A DNA stretch of 64,000 nucleotides from Tetrahymena elliotti 4EA (taxonomy: Eukaryota > Ciliophora > Oligohymenophorea > Hymenostomatida > Tetrahymenidae), in the NCBI GenBank assembly GCA_000231825.2, contig JH720304.1, forward strand, positions 410,724 to 474,723, in the 5' to 3' direction. Made by a program: the position numbers and the translations under genes. Positions 11,767 through 23,789 of the stretch are shown one piece after another (position 1 is the stretch's first letter; the number at the start of each line of letters is the position of its first letter). Under the pieces are notes generated by a model. That model searched no databases. It was not told where the DNA came from and saw nothing but the letters and a program-made list of their open reading frames with translations.

Positions 11767-14292
11767 ATGATTAAAAATTCTAGTTAAATTTTATTAAGTT
11801 AAGATACTTCTTAATTGTCATACACGGACTTAAATTATTAGAAAGTTAATTACGAAAACTACCATCCATATCTAAATTGTAGTAAGAATAGTAGTGAGTA
11901 AACCTTCGATAATTTAAATAATTATTCTGCTACTAACGAAATTTCTCTTCAAGCATCATAAATAAGTGCAAGGCTTCATAATATTAGATAAAAAAGCTTA
12001 GATTTTTAAATGTTTCATCAGAATAGTTCTATGACTGGTCTTTGTATAAATAGTGAGAGAAGATCTTTTTAAAATAATGTAGTTTAAAGTGGATTTTGTT
12101 CTAAACATCCAAACAGAAAGGTAAATTGGGGGTTTTTATCTTCACATAATTTTCATTTTACAATCTTTTTTTGCTATTTTGAGACATCACTAAAAACTAA
12201 TTTCTAAGAAAATATATAAATATTTCTTTATAATATAATAATAAAGGCTAAGTATTACATAATTGAGGATTAAAATAATCTTTTTTGTTCAAAGTGTGCT
12301 CTTGGAAGTGCATTAAAAGGGAAAAAAATAGAGCAAGCATTTGCTTCAGAAGGTAATTAATATTAAATAGGAAAGTATAACAAAAATATTATGTATAATA
12401 ATAATAGAAAAGTTTCGTAAGGCAGAAACTGATGCTTTTATGGAAAACTTAAAATTAACATAAAGCATACTAAATATAAGCGATACTGAAAATGAAAAGG
12501 GAAAAGAAAGAATAAAAGAATATTATGAATAATAGTTAAAAAAAATAAATGAAGCATTCAATCATGTAGAAAGTATGTTAGTAGAAGAAAGAAACAAAGT
12601 TGTTTAGAAACTTCATTAAAGTATGAATGAAGCATTGAAATAAATAGATGACTACAAAATGAAAATAAAGCTATTTAAGTTTGAAGCAAATTAACAGGAA
12701 AGAGATATTTCTAATAACTATGATAACATCATCTCATAAATGGAAAACTAACCCTTCACAGAGATATTAAAAAAGTAATTTTTTTTGAAATTTAAGCAAT
12801 TCATATTAACTGTAAAAGGAGATTATGAATAATTGTGTTTTACTCAAATTTCTTTTCAAAATTAAATTCAACTACTATAATAATAATAAACTGAATCTCG
12901 TTAATGATTAAAATTTTACAATCCCAAAAAATACTCTTTTTTCAATTAAAATTAAAATCTTAAATGGTATATTAATTTTCAATCTATTCAGTAAATATTT
13001 CCCAATTACTTTCAAAACAACAATCTTTTCATTTAAATTCAAAAGTAATAATCATTTTGGTTATTCAAAAATTTATTTCTGACTGATTTTGAATAGAGTA
13101 TTTTTTAATTTAAATTATAATAAAAATTTTTTAAAGATCATCAATTCAAGTTTATATTCTAATATTTTAAATAAATTATTTTTAATTTTTAGTCCAATTT
13201 TTGTTAATGAGTTAGTTAGTGATGGTAACATTTTTGTACATCAATAAAATTTTTCAAGCAAACATTTTTATACAAATTTCGCAAAACAAAACTCAATGAA
13301 AAAACTATCTCATTACTATCATCTTTTTATTAAATTTTAATTTTTAGAAAATTTTTTGAAACATTTTAATTTTGTTTTTTATTTAATATATTAGTTATAA
13401 TTAAAAACTGAGTTAAATTTAAGATAGTTTGACTTCTATTAGTGTATCTAAAATAAATGTTTAAATTGCTGATAAATCTGATTTATAAAATATAAAAAAA
13501 ATATTAGAAAATTCTATTGTCTCCTTGAGTGATAAATAAATAGATGTATTTGAGAAACAAACCTATGACTAATTTTTAAATTTATGTTCTGAAATAAAAA
13601 TAAAAAAATAAGATTAGAATGTAAATTTTCAAAATTCTAATTCAAGTTACAGTTAAGATTAATTTAAGCATTAAAAAAATAACTCTTGCCAATTCAACTA
13701 AACTAATGAAATTAATAAATTGATTAAAAATTTTGGAGACAGAAAGGAGTCTTATGAAAGTTTCGAATTAGCTAGCTAAAATAGTTATTTGCTTAGAACT
13801 GAGTAAAGTGACTGTAATTCAACCAATTCTTTGAAGCAATAACAGCTATTAGCAAATTAAATTACTAGAAACAAAACAATGGGTGAATCTAAATTTATTC
13901 GTCCATAAAATAGTTAAAATAGTAGCAGATGTTCAGACATGTAAAATACCCAAAACAAAAGTCATAGCACTTCAAAAGGATCTTTTATAGTTACAGAATG
14001 CCAGCAATATGAGGGAAATACTAGTTACTAAAAATCTGAGAATTAATAAATTTAAGAAAATTATAGCAAAAACATAAATTCAAAATAATAAACTCCATAC
14101 ATCAATATTGAAAATATTGATAAATATAAAAGGAATAACTATAGCTTAAGTAATTCAAATAACAATAGCAAGTTGTAAAAAAGTTCCTCAAGTATTGAAA
14201 AAAGATTAGTTAAAAAGAATATCCCTTAAGTCAATATTGATTTTAGGGTATTAGGAACTAATCTAACAAATTCTTACAATAACCAAAAATGA
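11767..14292 (+). CDS. B-box-like zinc-binding, coiled-coil protein
   Basis: Four exons (11767-12120, 12247-12352, 12408-12774, 13413-14292) give 568 residues. A Cys/His module spans the first intron: C111-x2-H114, then FC132-x2-C135, resembling a B-box. It is followed by a strongly charged coiled coil (about residues 155-275, rich in Glu, Lys and Gln) and a long Ser/Asn/Gln-rich C-terminal region without a recognised fold. The layout recalls TRIM/RBCC proteins without the RING. Intron 3 is 638 nt and its acceptor (GAG at 13412) is the least certain junction, although the phase is correct. The next gene (15112-16977) on the same strand has a similar layout. Function unknown; a scaffold or ubiquitin-related role would be inference only. 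Confidence 0.65.
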
Positions 14293-15111
14293 TTAATTAA
14301 AAATAATAACTAAAAAATTTTTTTTAAACTTTGTTTAACAAATTAGAAGGAAAATTTAGTTCAGAAATAGATTGTGCAATTTCTCAAATGAATTTTATAC
14401 TTATAAATTTATTATTATAGTTTTGTTTAAACTCTTTAAAGAGTATTATAATTAGAGTTAATTTAATTAAAACTTATTTTAAAATGCAATTCATATTTGT
14501 GTGTGTCTTTGTTCATCACTTATATTATTTTTATATTAAAATTTTATCATATTTTACTTTAATATAATAACTTTTTTGATAATAACTCTAGCATAGCTTA
14601 TCAAAAATTTTGCAAGAAATAATATTTGATTGTGATTATTAATTTTTTTAAATTATGGATTAAAGCAAAGCAATATGACAAATATTAATTATTTTGAAAT
14701 TTTCTTTCTCCAATCATGATTTATAGAAAAAATAGATATCTTTATTCTTTTTATTATTTTGTTAAAAATTTATATTAAATACACTTCAACTTCTATAAAT
14801 CATTATGATTTGATAATCAGTATTTTAATTATGTAAAAAAATGAATCAACCTAACTTAAATATTTATATCTTTATTCCTTTAAATTATTTTCTTTTTTTT
14901 TGAAAAGTTTTTCAGGTTTAATTCTTAATTGTTAAAAGGGTGCTGATCTACTTATAAAATATGATTTTCATTTCTTAAAAGAATCTAAATATTTAAACAT
15001 CATAAATAAGATAGTTATATATAGTGGTTAGCAAAATTAATTCTCATTTAAATATTTAGAACAACCTTTCAAAATAATTCAAAGATAATAAAAATTTAAA
15101 TTTAAGAAAAT
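14293..15111. other. Intergenic, no gene seen
   Basis: Spacer between two same-strand B-box-like genes. AT-rich, no recognised feature; presumably holds the 3' end of the first gene and the promoter of the second. Confidence 0.5.
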
Positions 15112-16977
15112 ATGTAAAAAACTAATCAATAAGTTCCTATTGTTTTTCATTAGGAAGACTAGGATGTAGATGATTTTATTCATGATTGTCCTTTTAATAA
15201 GATCTGCATTTCAAATTAATGTAGCCAGACCTAAAAGTTATGCTGTGTTGAATGTGCTTAGTTTTATCATCCAAACCACACTGATAAGATACATGATTAT
15301 TTATTTGCCTACAAATAGCTCAAAAGATCCATTAAAGATAAAAAGTCAGATCTAGGTAAGAAAATTAGCAGTGTTAAAGAATTAAGTAAAAAGTTATAGA
15401 AGCAAAGAGATTATATGTTAAAAAAAATTGAACACAGCTATTAAAATATAAACAAATATTGCTAAAACTTGATTGCTTTAGAAGATGAAGGTTTGCAAAA
15501 AAAATTTGAGTCAATTTTTGATGTGAATTCCTTTAATGTCCTAAAGGATCTTACTTAATCTGTCTAAGAAGTTTTTCAAAGTGAGCAGCTAAATATAGTT
15601 GAGAATGCCAACAAAATTTTTTCATAGTTTGAGTCAGAAACTCATCCTTGTAATTTTAATTTAATTTTTGTTAATGTTTTAAATTCAATTTATTCACATT
15701 TTTATTTATTAAAAAGATCTTCAGTTTAAGGGTAAAAAAGAAAATTAGTTTAATGAAGATACACAATCTCATATTTATAATTTGAAAGGATATTTGTTTG
15801 ATCTGAATAAAAAGAACAGAAAACTTGCTAATACTATTTATAAATTAAGCAAAGAAATTACTTAGACTCATTTAATTAATTTTCATACCTGTAATATAAA
15901 TAGCAATAAAATTGAAAAATATGAAACTCCAATTAATCAAATGATTGTTTTAAACAAAAATATTTTACTAATATCTATGAGAGCTGATATTGATAGGTAG
16001 TTTATCTAATTTATTGATTACTCTGATGTTAAAAATTAGTATGAGTAGACAAATGAGTTCATAATTTAACATGAAAAGGTAGTTGATTTAAAAACTAGAT
16101 CAACTTTTTTAGTTGTTTCTGATTATAAAATAAGCAAAGTTAGGTATTCTCCTAAGCAAATATACATAATAAAGTAAATTCATTTCCCTGAAAAAATATT
16201 ATCTGTAGAGTTTATCCCATAAACAAATACAATTTTAGTAATTACTAAGTGTTCCTATATCTATAATTAAAATATAAAACTACATTTCTATAGAGTTTGT
16301 GATTTTTCACTTTACAAAAGATATACTATGGATGATGCTTCAAAATCAATCATTACTGCTTGTTCATTTTAGACTAACACTCTGGTAACAGCTAATTAAA
16401 GACATTTAAAAGTAATTTTTTTATTTATTATGAAATTTATAAACTTTTTAACATTAAAAAATAACTTTTTTTTACCTTAATTTAGATTTATTAACTGATT
16501 TCAGGCAGGTTTGTTAAATTTTATGTAGTTGGAGATACAATGAATGATGACATAATAGACATTAAATTTCAAAAATCATTTTAATAAGAAAAAAAGGATG
16601 AACTAATTGTTTCAAATGTCTAAGGTTTAGTTTCTAAAGTTTAAATCCCAAAAATAAAAAGAAAAATGATAAACAAAAAAAATTCAAATGAAAAGGTTTC
16701 ATTTTGCATTTTAGAAGAGTTAAAGCTATTTTCAGATAAAAGATATATCTAATTTTTAGTTAAGCCTAACAATACCTAAGTTAAGGTCATCAAAGTTAAA
16801 AAGAACCTAAAAAAGGATACCAAAACTGAAAAAATTGATCAAATGTATGAGCTGGATGAAGAGTATACTTGCCATGCTAGCTATAACATTTTAGGTAGTC
16901 CATCCTCCTACCATTTATTCATAGGTACTTCAAATGGATCTTTTTTCCATTTTAATTACAAAAATTAAATTAGTTGA
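15112..16977 (+). CDS. B-box-like zinc finger / coiled coil / beta-rich C-terminal protein
   Basis: Three exons (15112-15649, 15717-16411, 16486-16977) make 574 residues. Residues 26-61 hold a Cys/His cluster (C26, C32, C37, CC44-45, C48, H53, H56, H61) arranged like a B-box. Residues 65-200 are a Lys/Glu/Gln-rich coiled coil. The C-terminal 330 residues alternate hydrophobic strands and turns (for example KILSVEFIPQTNTILVIT), suggestive of WD40- or NHL-like blades, but no defining repeat signature is visible. This resembles the TRIM layout (B-box, coiled coil, beta-propeller) without a RING. It lies 820 nt after another B-box-like gene. Start: first ATG in the open frame. Confidence 0.65.
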
Positions 16978-17900
16978 TTGAATCTTTTATAATATAAAAT
17001 AATTACTGTTTAAATTTGCTGATTGAATGTTTTTATAGCTAAAAAAATATTCTAATATTAATTATTCATTTAAAGTTTTAAGCAGAATTGTTGAACATTA
17101 AACGAAAAAAGAATAAATGTTAATCAAAAATAAAATTTTTTAAAGAAATTTGTCAATAAGTTCAAATAAATCAGTCGACTTTATATAACTATATTTGTAG
17201 TAAAAATAAATATCAATTTTTTTAAGAAATTAAAAATTTTTTTCATCTGAAATTGTATTATAAGAGTTTATTATAAAGCCTTAAATTAAAATTTGATAAC
17301 TTTTATTTATCACTAAAAAATATTCATCACTTAGTTCACTTAGTTCGAAAATATCAAATCATAAATTGACTTAATAAATTTAGAAATTGTAATTTTTTTA
17401 ATTCTAAGTTTATTTAATTTTTAAAAAAATATAACCAAAAATTAATTATTTTATCATAAAACTCTAAAATAACAAATAATGAGACAGGCCCACAAACAAA
17501 ATTTCAGCTCAATTTTTTTAGTAAAAGCTTTTTAGCAAAAAAATTTTATGTTTTAAAATATTTCAAAATTTGGTCATTTTATTAATTCTTTAAGTTATAC
17601 AAAATGTATTTGTAAAGATTTGCACTGGAAAATTAAATATAAGGTGAAAGTGTATAGTTAACAAATATTTATTTGAGAAATAAGAATTAATATTATCAAC
17701 TGATAAATTAGTTAATTTATTTTCTTTTTTGATTGGTTTTCTATTATTTTGTATTAAGAATGAAAAATTAATTTAACACAATTCTATTAAAAAGAAAATT
17801 TACATTTGAGCAATAATATTTAATCAGAAAAATACAATCTGGAAGATAGGCTTTTAAATTCGTATAAACTGCATAAAATAAGGAATATTTAAAAGAGTAA
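16978..17900. other. Intergenic, no gene seen
   Basis: AT-rich spacer before the calpain-like gene; only chance open frames. Confidence 0.5.
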
Positions 17901-20846
17901 ATGTCAAATAAATTGTAAAAATGCGAAGAAAAGGATATAACAAGTTATGTTAAAGAATGGATGTTTAAATAATTTAAAGATGAGACATTTTAATAACTTT
18001 AAAAAGATTATTAAGCTGGAATCTTAAAAAAGTATGAAGATCCTTACTTTCCACCTAATAATGAGTCTCTTGGCTAAAAGATAGTCAAAAAATTTAAGGA
18101 TTTAATTTGGAGAAGAGCTCCTGAGTTTATTACTAATGTAGGAGTGTTAGATTTAGAAGTAGAATAGAAAGTTAATTAGGGTAGAATTGGTGATTGCTAT
18201 TTATTAAATCCAATAGGACTACTAGGATTAATTCAAAAAAATATGATTTCAAGGCTATTTACTATTAAAGAGCCTAATTAAATAGGGTATTTTCAATTAA
18301 TTTTACTCAACCTTAACTTTATTTATATAAATGAATATTGTAAAACTTAAATTCAATAGATATTACAGTGTTTGGTTATTTATTGATGGAAAATGGTAAT
18401 ACATAAATGTTGATGAATCTTTTCCATGGTGGATAACTAGAAAGAAACCTTATTTTTGTGATATAGTTAATGAAAATCTAATATGGGCTATGATTATTGA
18501 AAAAGCATGGGCAAAATTACATGGAGAATATAGTCGTCTTTGGGGGGGTGATACTGGATTAGCTTTTAGAGTTATTACTGGAGCGCCTACTAAATCTTAT
18601 GGATTAAAAAAATACAAAAAGGATCCAAGAAAAGTAAGTTTTAAGCTTAATTAAATTTCTTACTTGAATATTATTTTTATAACTAGAAAGAATATATTTA
18701 TAAATAAATTGATTATCATTTAAGTCAAGGACATCTAATATCTGTCACTACAGGTGCATTAGATGATTATGGAAAATCTATAATGACTTAAGGGCATAGC
18801 TATGCATTGATAGGATATAAGAAAGAAGAAAATAAATATATTATTAGAGATCCTCGAGGTCCTACAAATGTATTTGGAAAAGAAGTAAAAAATTATGAAA
18901 AATCTAATTTAATAACCTATTAAAATAAATTAATAGATATATGAAATAGATCAAGTTGAATTAATTTACCTTTTTTAATGTGTAATTGTTTGCCTATTAC
19001 ATCCTGATTATGTATTTACATAACATGAGTTGACTTTTGAAGATGATTAAAATAAATCTGAAAGACTATTTAAGATGAAAGTTGAAAAAAAAATGAAATT
19101 TCACATCAGTTTATTCTAGCCAAATAAAAGATTTTTTAAGACTTAAGACAAGAAATAAAAACATAAACTCAGCAAAATAACTGCTAAGGTTTTAAAGATA
19201 GATTCTAAAGATGGAGTTATTACAAAAGCAAAAACATTATCTTAGAGAAATGGTAAATGCTAGCAAATGGATTTAGAGGTTAATCTAGGTAGAGGGACTT
19301 ACTATATATATTGTTTAGCAGAATGGAATAGTATTAATTTTAGAAAAATTAACATATGTGCATATGGCTAGCATTATGTTGAGTTTACTGATTTAGCTTC
19401 TGATAAAAAATTATCTTAGTTAAAAGATTTTTTAGAAATTTAAAGGCAAAAAAAAGAAGAGTAAAAAAAACTTAAAAAGAATAAATAACCTATAAAACCA
19501 AACAGTAATATATAAATACAATAAAATCAAGATATAGAAATAACTAAGCAATAATTAGTTGACTAAAATGTTTAAAGTTAATAATAATAAGATGAAACTT
19601 TAAAATAAAAAGAAGATTAGTAACCTTTAAAAAATGAAAACTAAACAAAAACAAATTCGTAACAGACAAGTGAAAATAGCTAGATTATTAAAAATGATAA
19701 AAAAGTTATTTGGGTGAAGTAGAATAGAAAAAATGAAACCAAATCAAATGAAAATACACAAAATAATTTCACTGAAAAGGATAGTAATCGATAATCAATT
19801 AGTGGATTACCAAATTAAAATGAAAACACATCTAAAATAATTGGGAAATCATCTGAAATTAAAAATGCATCTAATAATCCTAGCTCTAAAACAGAATAAA
19901 ATATTAATATGAATAATAATTCATGTAAATTAGAAAATTCTTCCACTGCTTTATGCACTGCAACAACTAATATCTCACTTGCTTAAATAACTGGTAATAT
20001 TTAGCTATAAAGAAGAAATTAAATTAAGAGTAAAACATTATTGAGTCAGAAAAGATATTCGCTAAATAAAAGTCAAAACAGAGTCTAAGCAGCTTAAGAG
20101 CTAGTAGTAAATTATTTTTAGATTTTGTTAATATTTTGAATTATTTTCATTTGTTCAAAAAGTCAGAAGAACCATAAAAAAATTAAGAAATATAATAATT
20201 ATTTACAGGAGGTAATTAATAAAAAGAAATACAAATTCTTTCAAGAACAAATAGAGACTATAAAAGCTACCTTTATTCCAATAATAATCAAACTGTCCCA
20301 AAAAAGAAACTATCTGTAATAATAAAAGATAAAAAATCATTGAATTTATTAGTAAATAATTAAGGTTAAAATAATGAAATAATAAAGTAGGCCAATCTAC
20401 CTCCAAAAAAAAAGTTAGACTAAAAAGTGGAATCAAAATTCATTAAAGAAAATAACTACTAAAACATTCTCCCCCCATTATGTTCTTCTCCTATAGCTAA
20501 AAATTATATCTAAAATAACTATTCTAACTCCAAATATTTATCTTTGACTGATCAAAAAATAAATCAAAATAATTAATAGTATTTGCAGCAATAAGAAAAT
20601 AAACTAAGCTAACTAAACAAAGTTCATGCATCTACTCTTAGTGCTTAAACTCATAGCTTAAATATACCTGAACATCTAAATTCACAATAAGTATAAAAGA
20701 ATATTGAAAAAAGTATCCTTAAAAGTATAAATTTATTCAACTAACTATCAGAAACAAAAAATGGTACAAATAATTCTTAGTTTTACAAAGAAAGAAATAG
20801 CTCGAAAAATTATTCAGTATTAAAGTAAAAAAATAAATTAGTTTGA
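17901..20846 (+). CDS. Calpain-like cysteine protease with Gln/Asn-rich tail
   Basis: Predicted papain-fold protease of the calpain family (C2). Five exons (17901-18286, 18360-18633, 18687-18884, 18937-20103, 20163-20846) give 902 residues. The catalytic Cys99 lies in QGRIGDCYLL (family form QGxxGDCWFL). The middle part has GKWQYINVDESFP and WAMIIEKAWAKLHGEY, typical of the calpain core. His257 lies in GHSYALIG. The third triad position reads IIRDPRG where calpains have LRNPWG, so Asn is replaced by Asp275 and the Trp by Arg. After the core comes a beta-sandwich-like region (about 290-420), then about 450 residues of low-complexity Gln/Asn/Lys/Ser sequence. No EF hands are seen. Whether it is active is open: Asp can serve in other papain-like triads. 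Confidence 0.85.
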
Positions 20847-23789
20847 AGTCAAAATATAAAGATAAGTCTTATTTAAGTTAAAAGAATCAGTGTTTATTCT
20901 TCATTTGAAACAAAAATTTACAAAGTTCTTCTTATAGCTTTTAAAACAATAACCATTAATCAACTATAAGCTTAAATGATATTAAAAAGAAAAAATTATC
21001 ATAAAATAACTGTTTTATAAGAAACCATTATTTTTAAAAATAAATTACTATTATAACCAGCATTCAGTTGAATTTACTTAAAATACAAATAAAATCATAT
21101 TAAAAATTAATTTTTTTAAATGGTAATTATCAAATTTACATACAATAAATTTTAAATGTTAATTGTCAAAAAGATTTTTATAATGATACTTGAGGATTTA
21201 TATTTATTATACTTTATCAAGTATTTATTTAGATTTAATAAACCAATTTTTAATTTGTTTTACATTTTACCATAACAATAGAATAATTAAAATGCAAAGT
21301 ATATTATTTAAGAAACTATGAATTTTTAAATTATTAAAAATATTTTTTGATTCAACTTATGTTTAAAAAATATCTTAAGAAATTATTTTTTAATTTAAAA
21401 ATTTATTAATTTTTATTGATATGGAGTAGAGTAGATTTTATTAATTTAAGAGAAAAACACAAAATAAAACTTTGAATAATAATTTAGCTTGAAGAGGCGA
21501 CATTAAAAAATAAGAAATGGTCATTATTAATATAAATAAGATATTTAAAAATAGAAAATTAATTTAATAGTAATTAATTAACATCTGTGGAGGAGATAAA
21601 ATAAACCATATGAAAAAAGCAATAAAAATCAATTAAAAGATAAAGATAAAAATTATTAATAATGAGTCCGTTAAGCAGTAACTTTGATATGCTCAATCCA
21701 AGTTAAGTCTTATATTTAAAAAAATAATTAGAATTAAATTTGGGAATAAAAATTACCCAACCTTCTTAAATTTATTTATAGGCTATTACTAATTCAATTA
21801 TTCATTGAACTAAATTAAAACTTCTTTCTTTAATAATTTTAAGAAGTAATCTATATAATTCACATAACAAAGTGGCACTCAACTCTAAGTTAAGTTTTAG
21901 TAAAAGTAATTAGAAGTATAAGATATTAACTTAATCAAATTTAAAACAGAATATCAGAATATAAAAAGTAATATTTTTTAAGCGATTCTTGTAAAAATTA
22001 GAAAATTAAATTTGCATTTGCATATCCAAACAAACTCATCAAACAATAAAATGGTATAACATATGTATCATAGCTTTGTTTATTTTAAAATCCTCAAAAA
22101 AAATTCAGAAATTTAATTTAAAAAAAACAAAATATTTGAATTACAAAAAAATTTAGACAAACTTTACTTTAAAAATTAAAAAAAAGATATTTATTTCAGC
22201 AATTCACTGTTAAAATAGTATTTCACATATTGGTAATTACTCTTAAATAAAATAAGATTGTTTCAAAATATCTATCCAATAAAGATCAAGTCATCAATAA
22301 TAATAGTAAAAAAATTATTTGCTAAAACAATAAGATTAATTTTTTTAAAGCAATCTGCTATTTAAAAATTTAAAGGTTTGGATACCATTATTTTCGAAAT
22401 AGACATATTTAATAATATAAATTTTATAATCAATTTTTTATTTATGGTGAATAAATTTGTTTTTTTTTTCTGAAGTGGGGTTTAAGAATATTAAATTTTT
22501 ACAGTCATTTTTGTATTTTTTGAGATTTGAAATCAATCATTAATTTCAACTTTTTGTCCATTTTACCTAACCTCCCCCCTCCATTCTTTTAAACACTGCT
22601 TAACAAAATCAATTGAACACAGATGAATCTTAAAACAAAAAAAACAAATAGAATGGCTTACTTAGTCTAATCTTTTGAGATTAAGGCAATCAAAATATAT
22701 TTTTAAATATAGAGATGAATTTTATCAAAATTTAATATTATTTTATTTGTATAAAAAATGTATTTTAAGCTTTTAATCTTTCATTTTTCACCTCATCTTT
22801 TCAAAAATATTATTTAAATCTGTAACCCAGTAATTCATTTTAAAAATTTATTTTTTTATTAAATTGATTTAGTTTCTCATTAATCAAATATTTAGAAGAT
22901 ATTTTTAATATTTTGATTACTAAATATTAAATTTATGACAATACTAATACTTTGTATCTTTATTAAATTCCCTCTTAATAAAAAATTTACTTCTGTGCGA
23001 AAACTAATAAAAATAATTCATAACTATTTCACAACGATTAATTTTATTTTAATTTTTCCTTTTTAAATCAATAATGTCATGTAAAATTCAACAGCAAATT
23101 TAATAATTAAATATAATTTTGTGAGTAAAGGTATGAGTAGTAGCTTTCATTTTTTTTAAAATATGTATTTTAAAAAATAAATGTTTATCTTCCTTCATAA
23201 AATTGATGTATTTAAAAAAAAATTTAAATCAGATTTTTTAAAATGTATTCTGAAATTCGATATCTTGATAATATTGATAAGATTATGCTTTTTTAATAAA
23301 AGCTAGCAATTCTTTGAATTTTTGCTAGAATTAAAAATAAAGAAATTGATTTTTAGATTAATTAGTAAATAATAAATGGTTTTAAAATACCAAAATCTAT
23401 TTTAATTGGTCTTAATTCAATAAACTGAATGTATTGTGCTTTTAGGGAAAAAATAAATAGGTGAATATCAATATTGAGTATTACAATTAATATCAAAAAC
23501 TTATGGTCATAATTGAGTTTACTAAAATATTGCATGGTTCTAGTAATATGGATATTAAGTGCATTTATTCATATTAATTTTACTAACTTTATTTTATTCA
23601 GCATAAGGTTTGTAAGTCGTATTAGTTTACAAATGATTAGGGAAATAGAATTTAATCCAAAAAGAGAAAGCAAATATAAAAATATTTTTTCTATTGATAA
23701 TCGATTAACTAACTAAAAATAAGATTAAAGCTAAAAGTATTAACTACTTATTACAATATTAAGACTTGAATAATCTTTATTTTTCATTA
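20847..23789. other. Long AT-rich gene-poor region
   Basis: 2.9 kb before the leishmanolysin-like gene. One short protein-like frame (21662-21808) is listed separately. Around 22561-22600 there is a brief C-rich patch (CCTCCCCCCTCC). No transposon, RNA gene or tandem array recognised. Confidence 0.5.
21662..21808 (+). CDS. Possible short ORF, 48 aa
   Basis: ATG to TGA frame reading MSPLSSNFDMLNPSQVL..., with balanced composition unlike the surrounding homopolymer sequence. There is no recognised homology or spliced continuation, although a Gln/Lys-rich open stretch follows near 21880-21970. It may be a first exon, a gene relic or chance. Confidence 0.2.
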
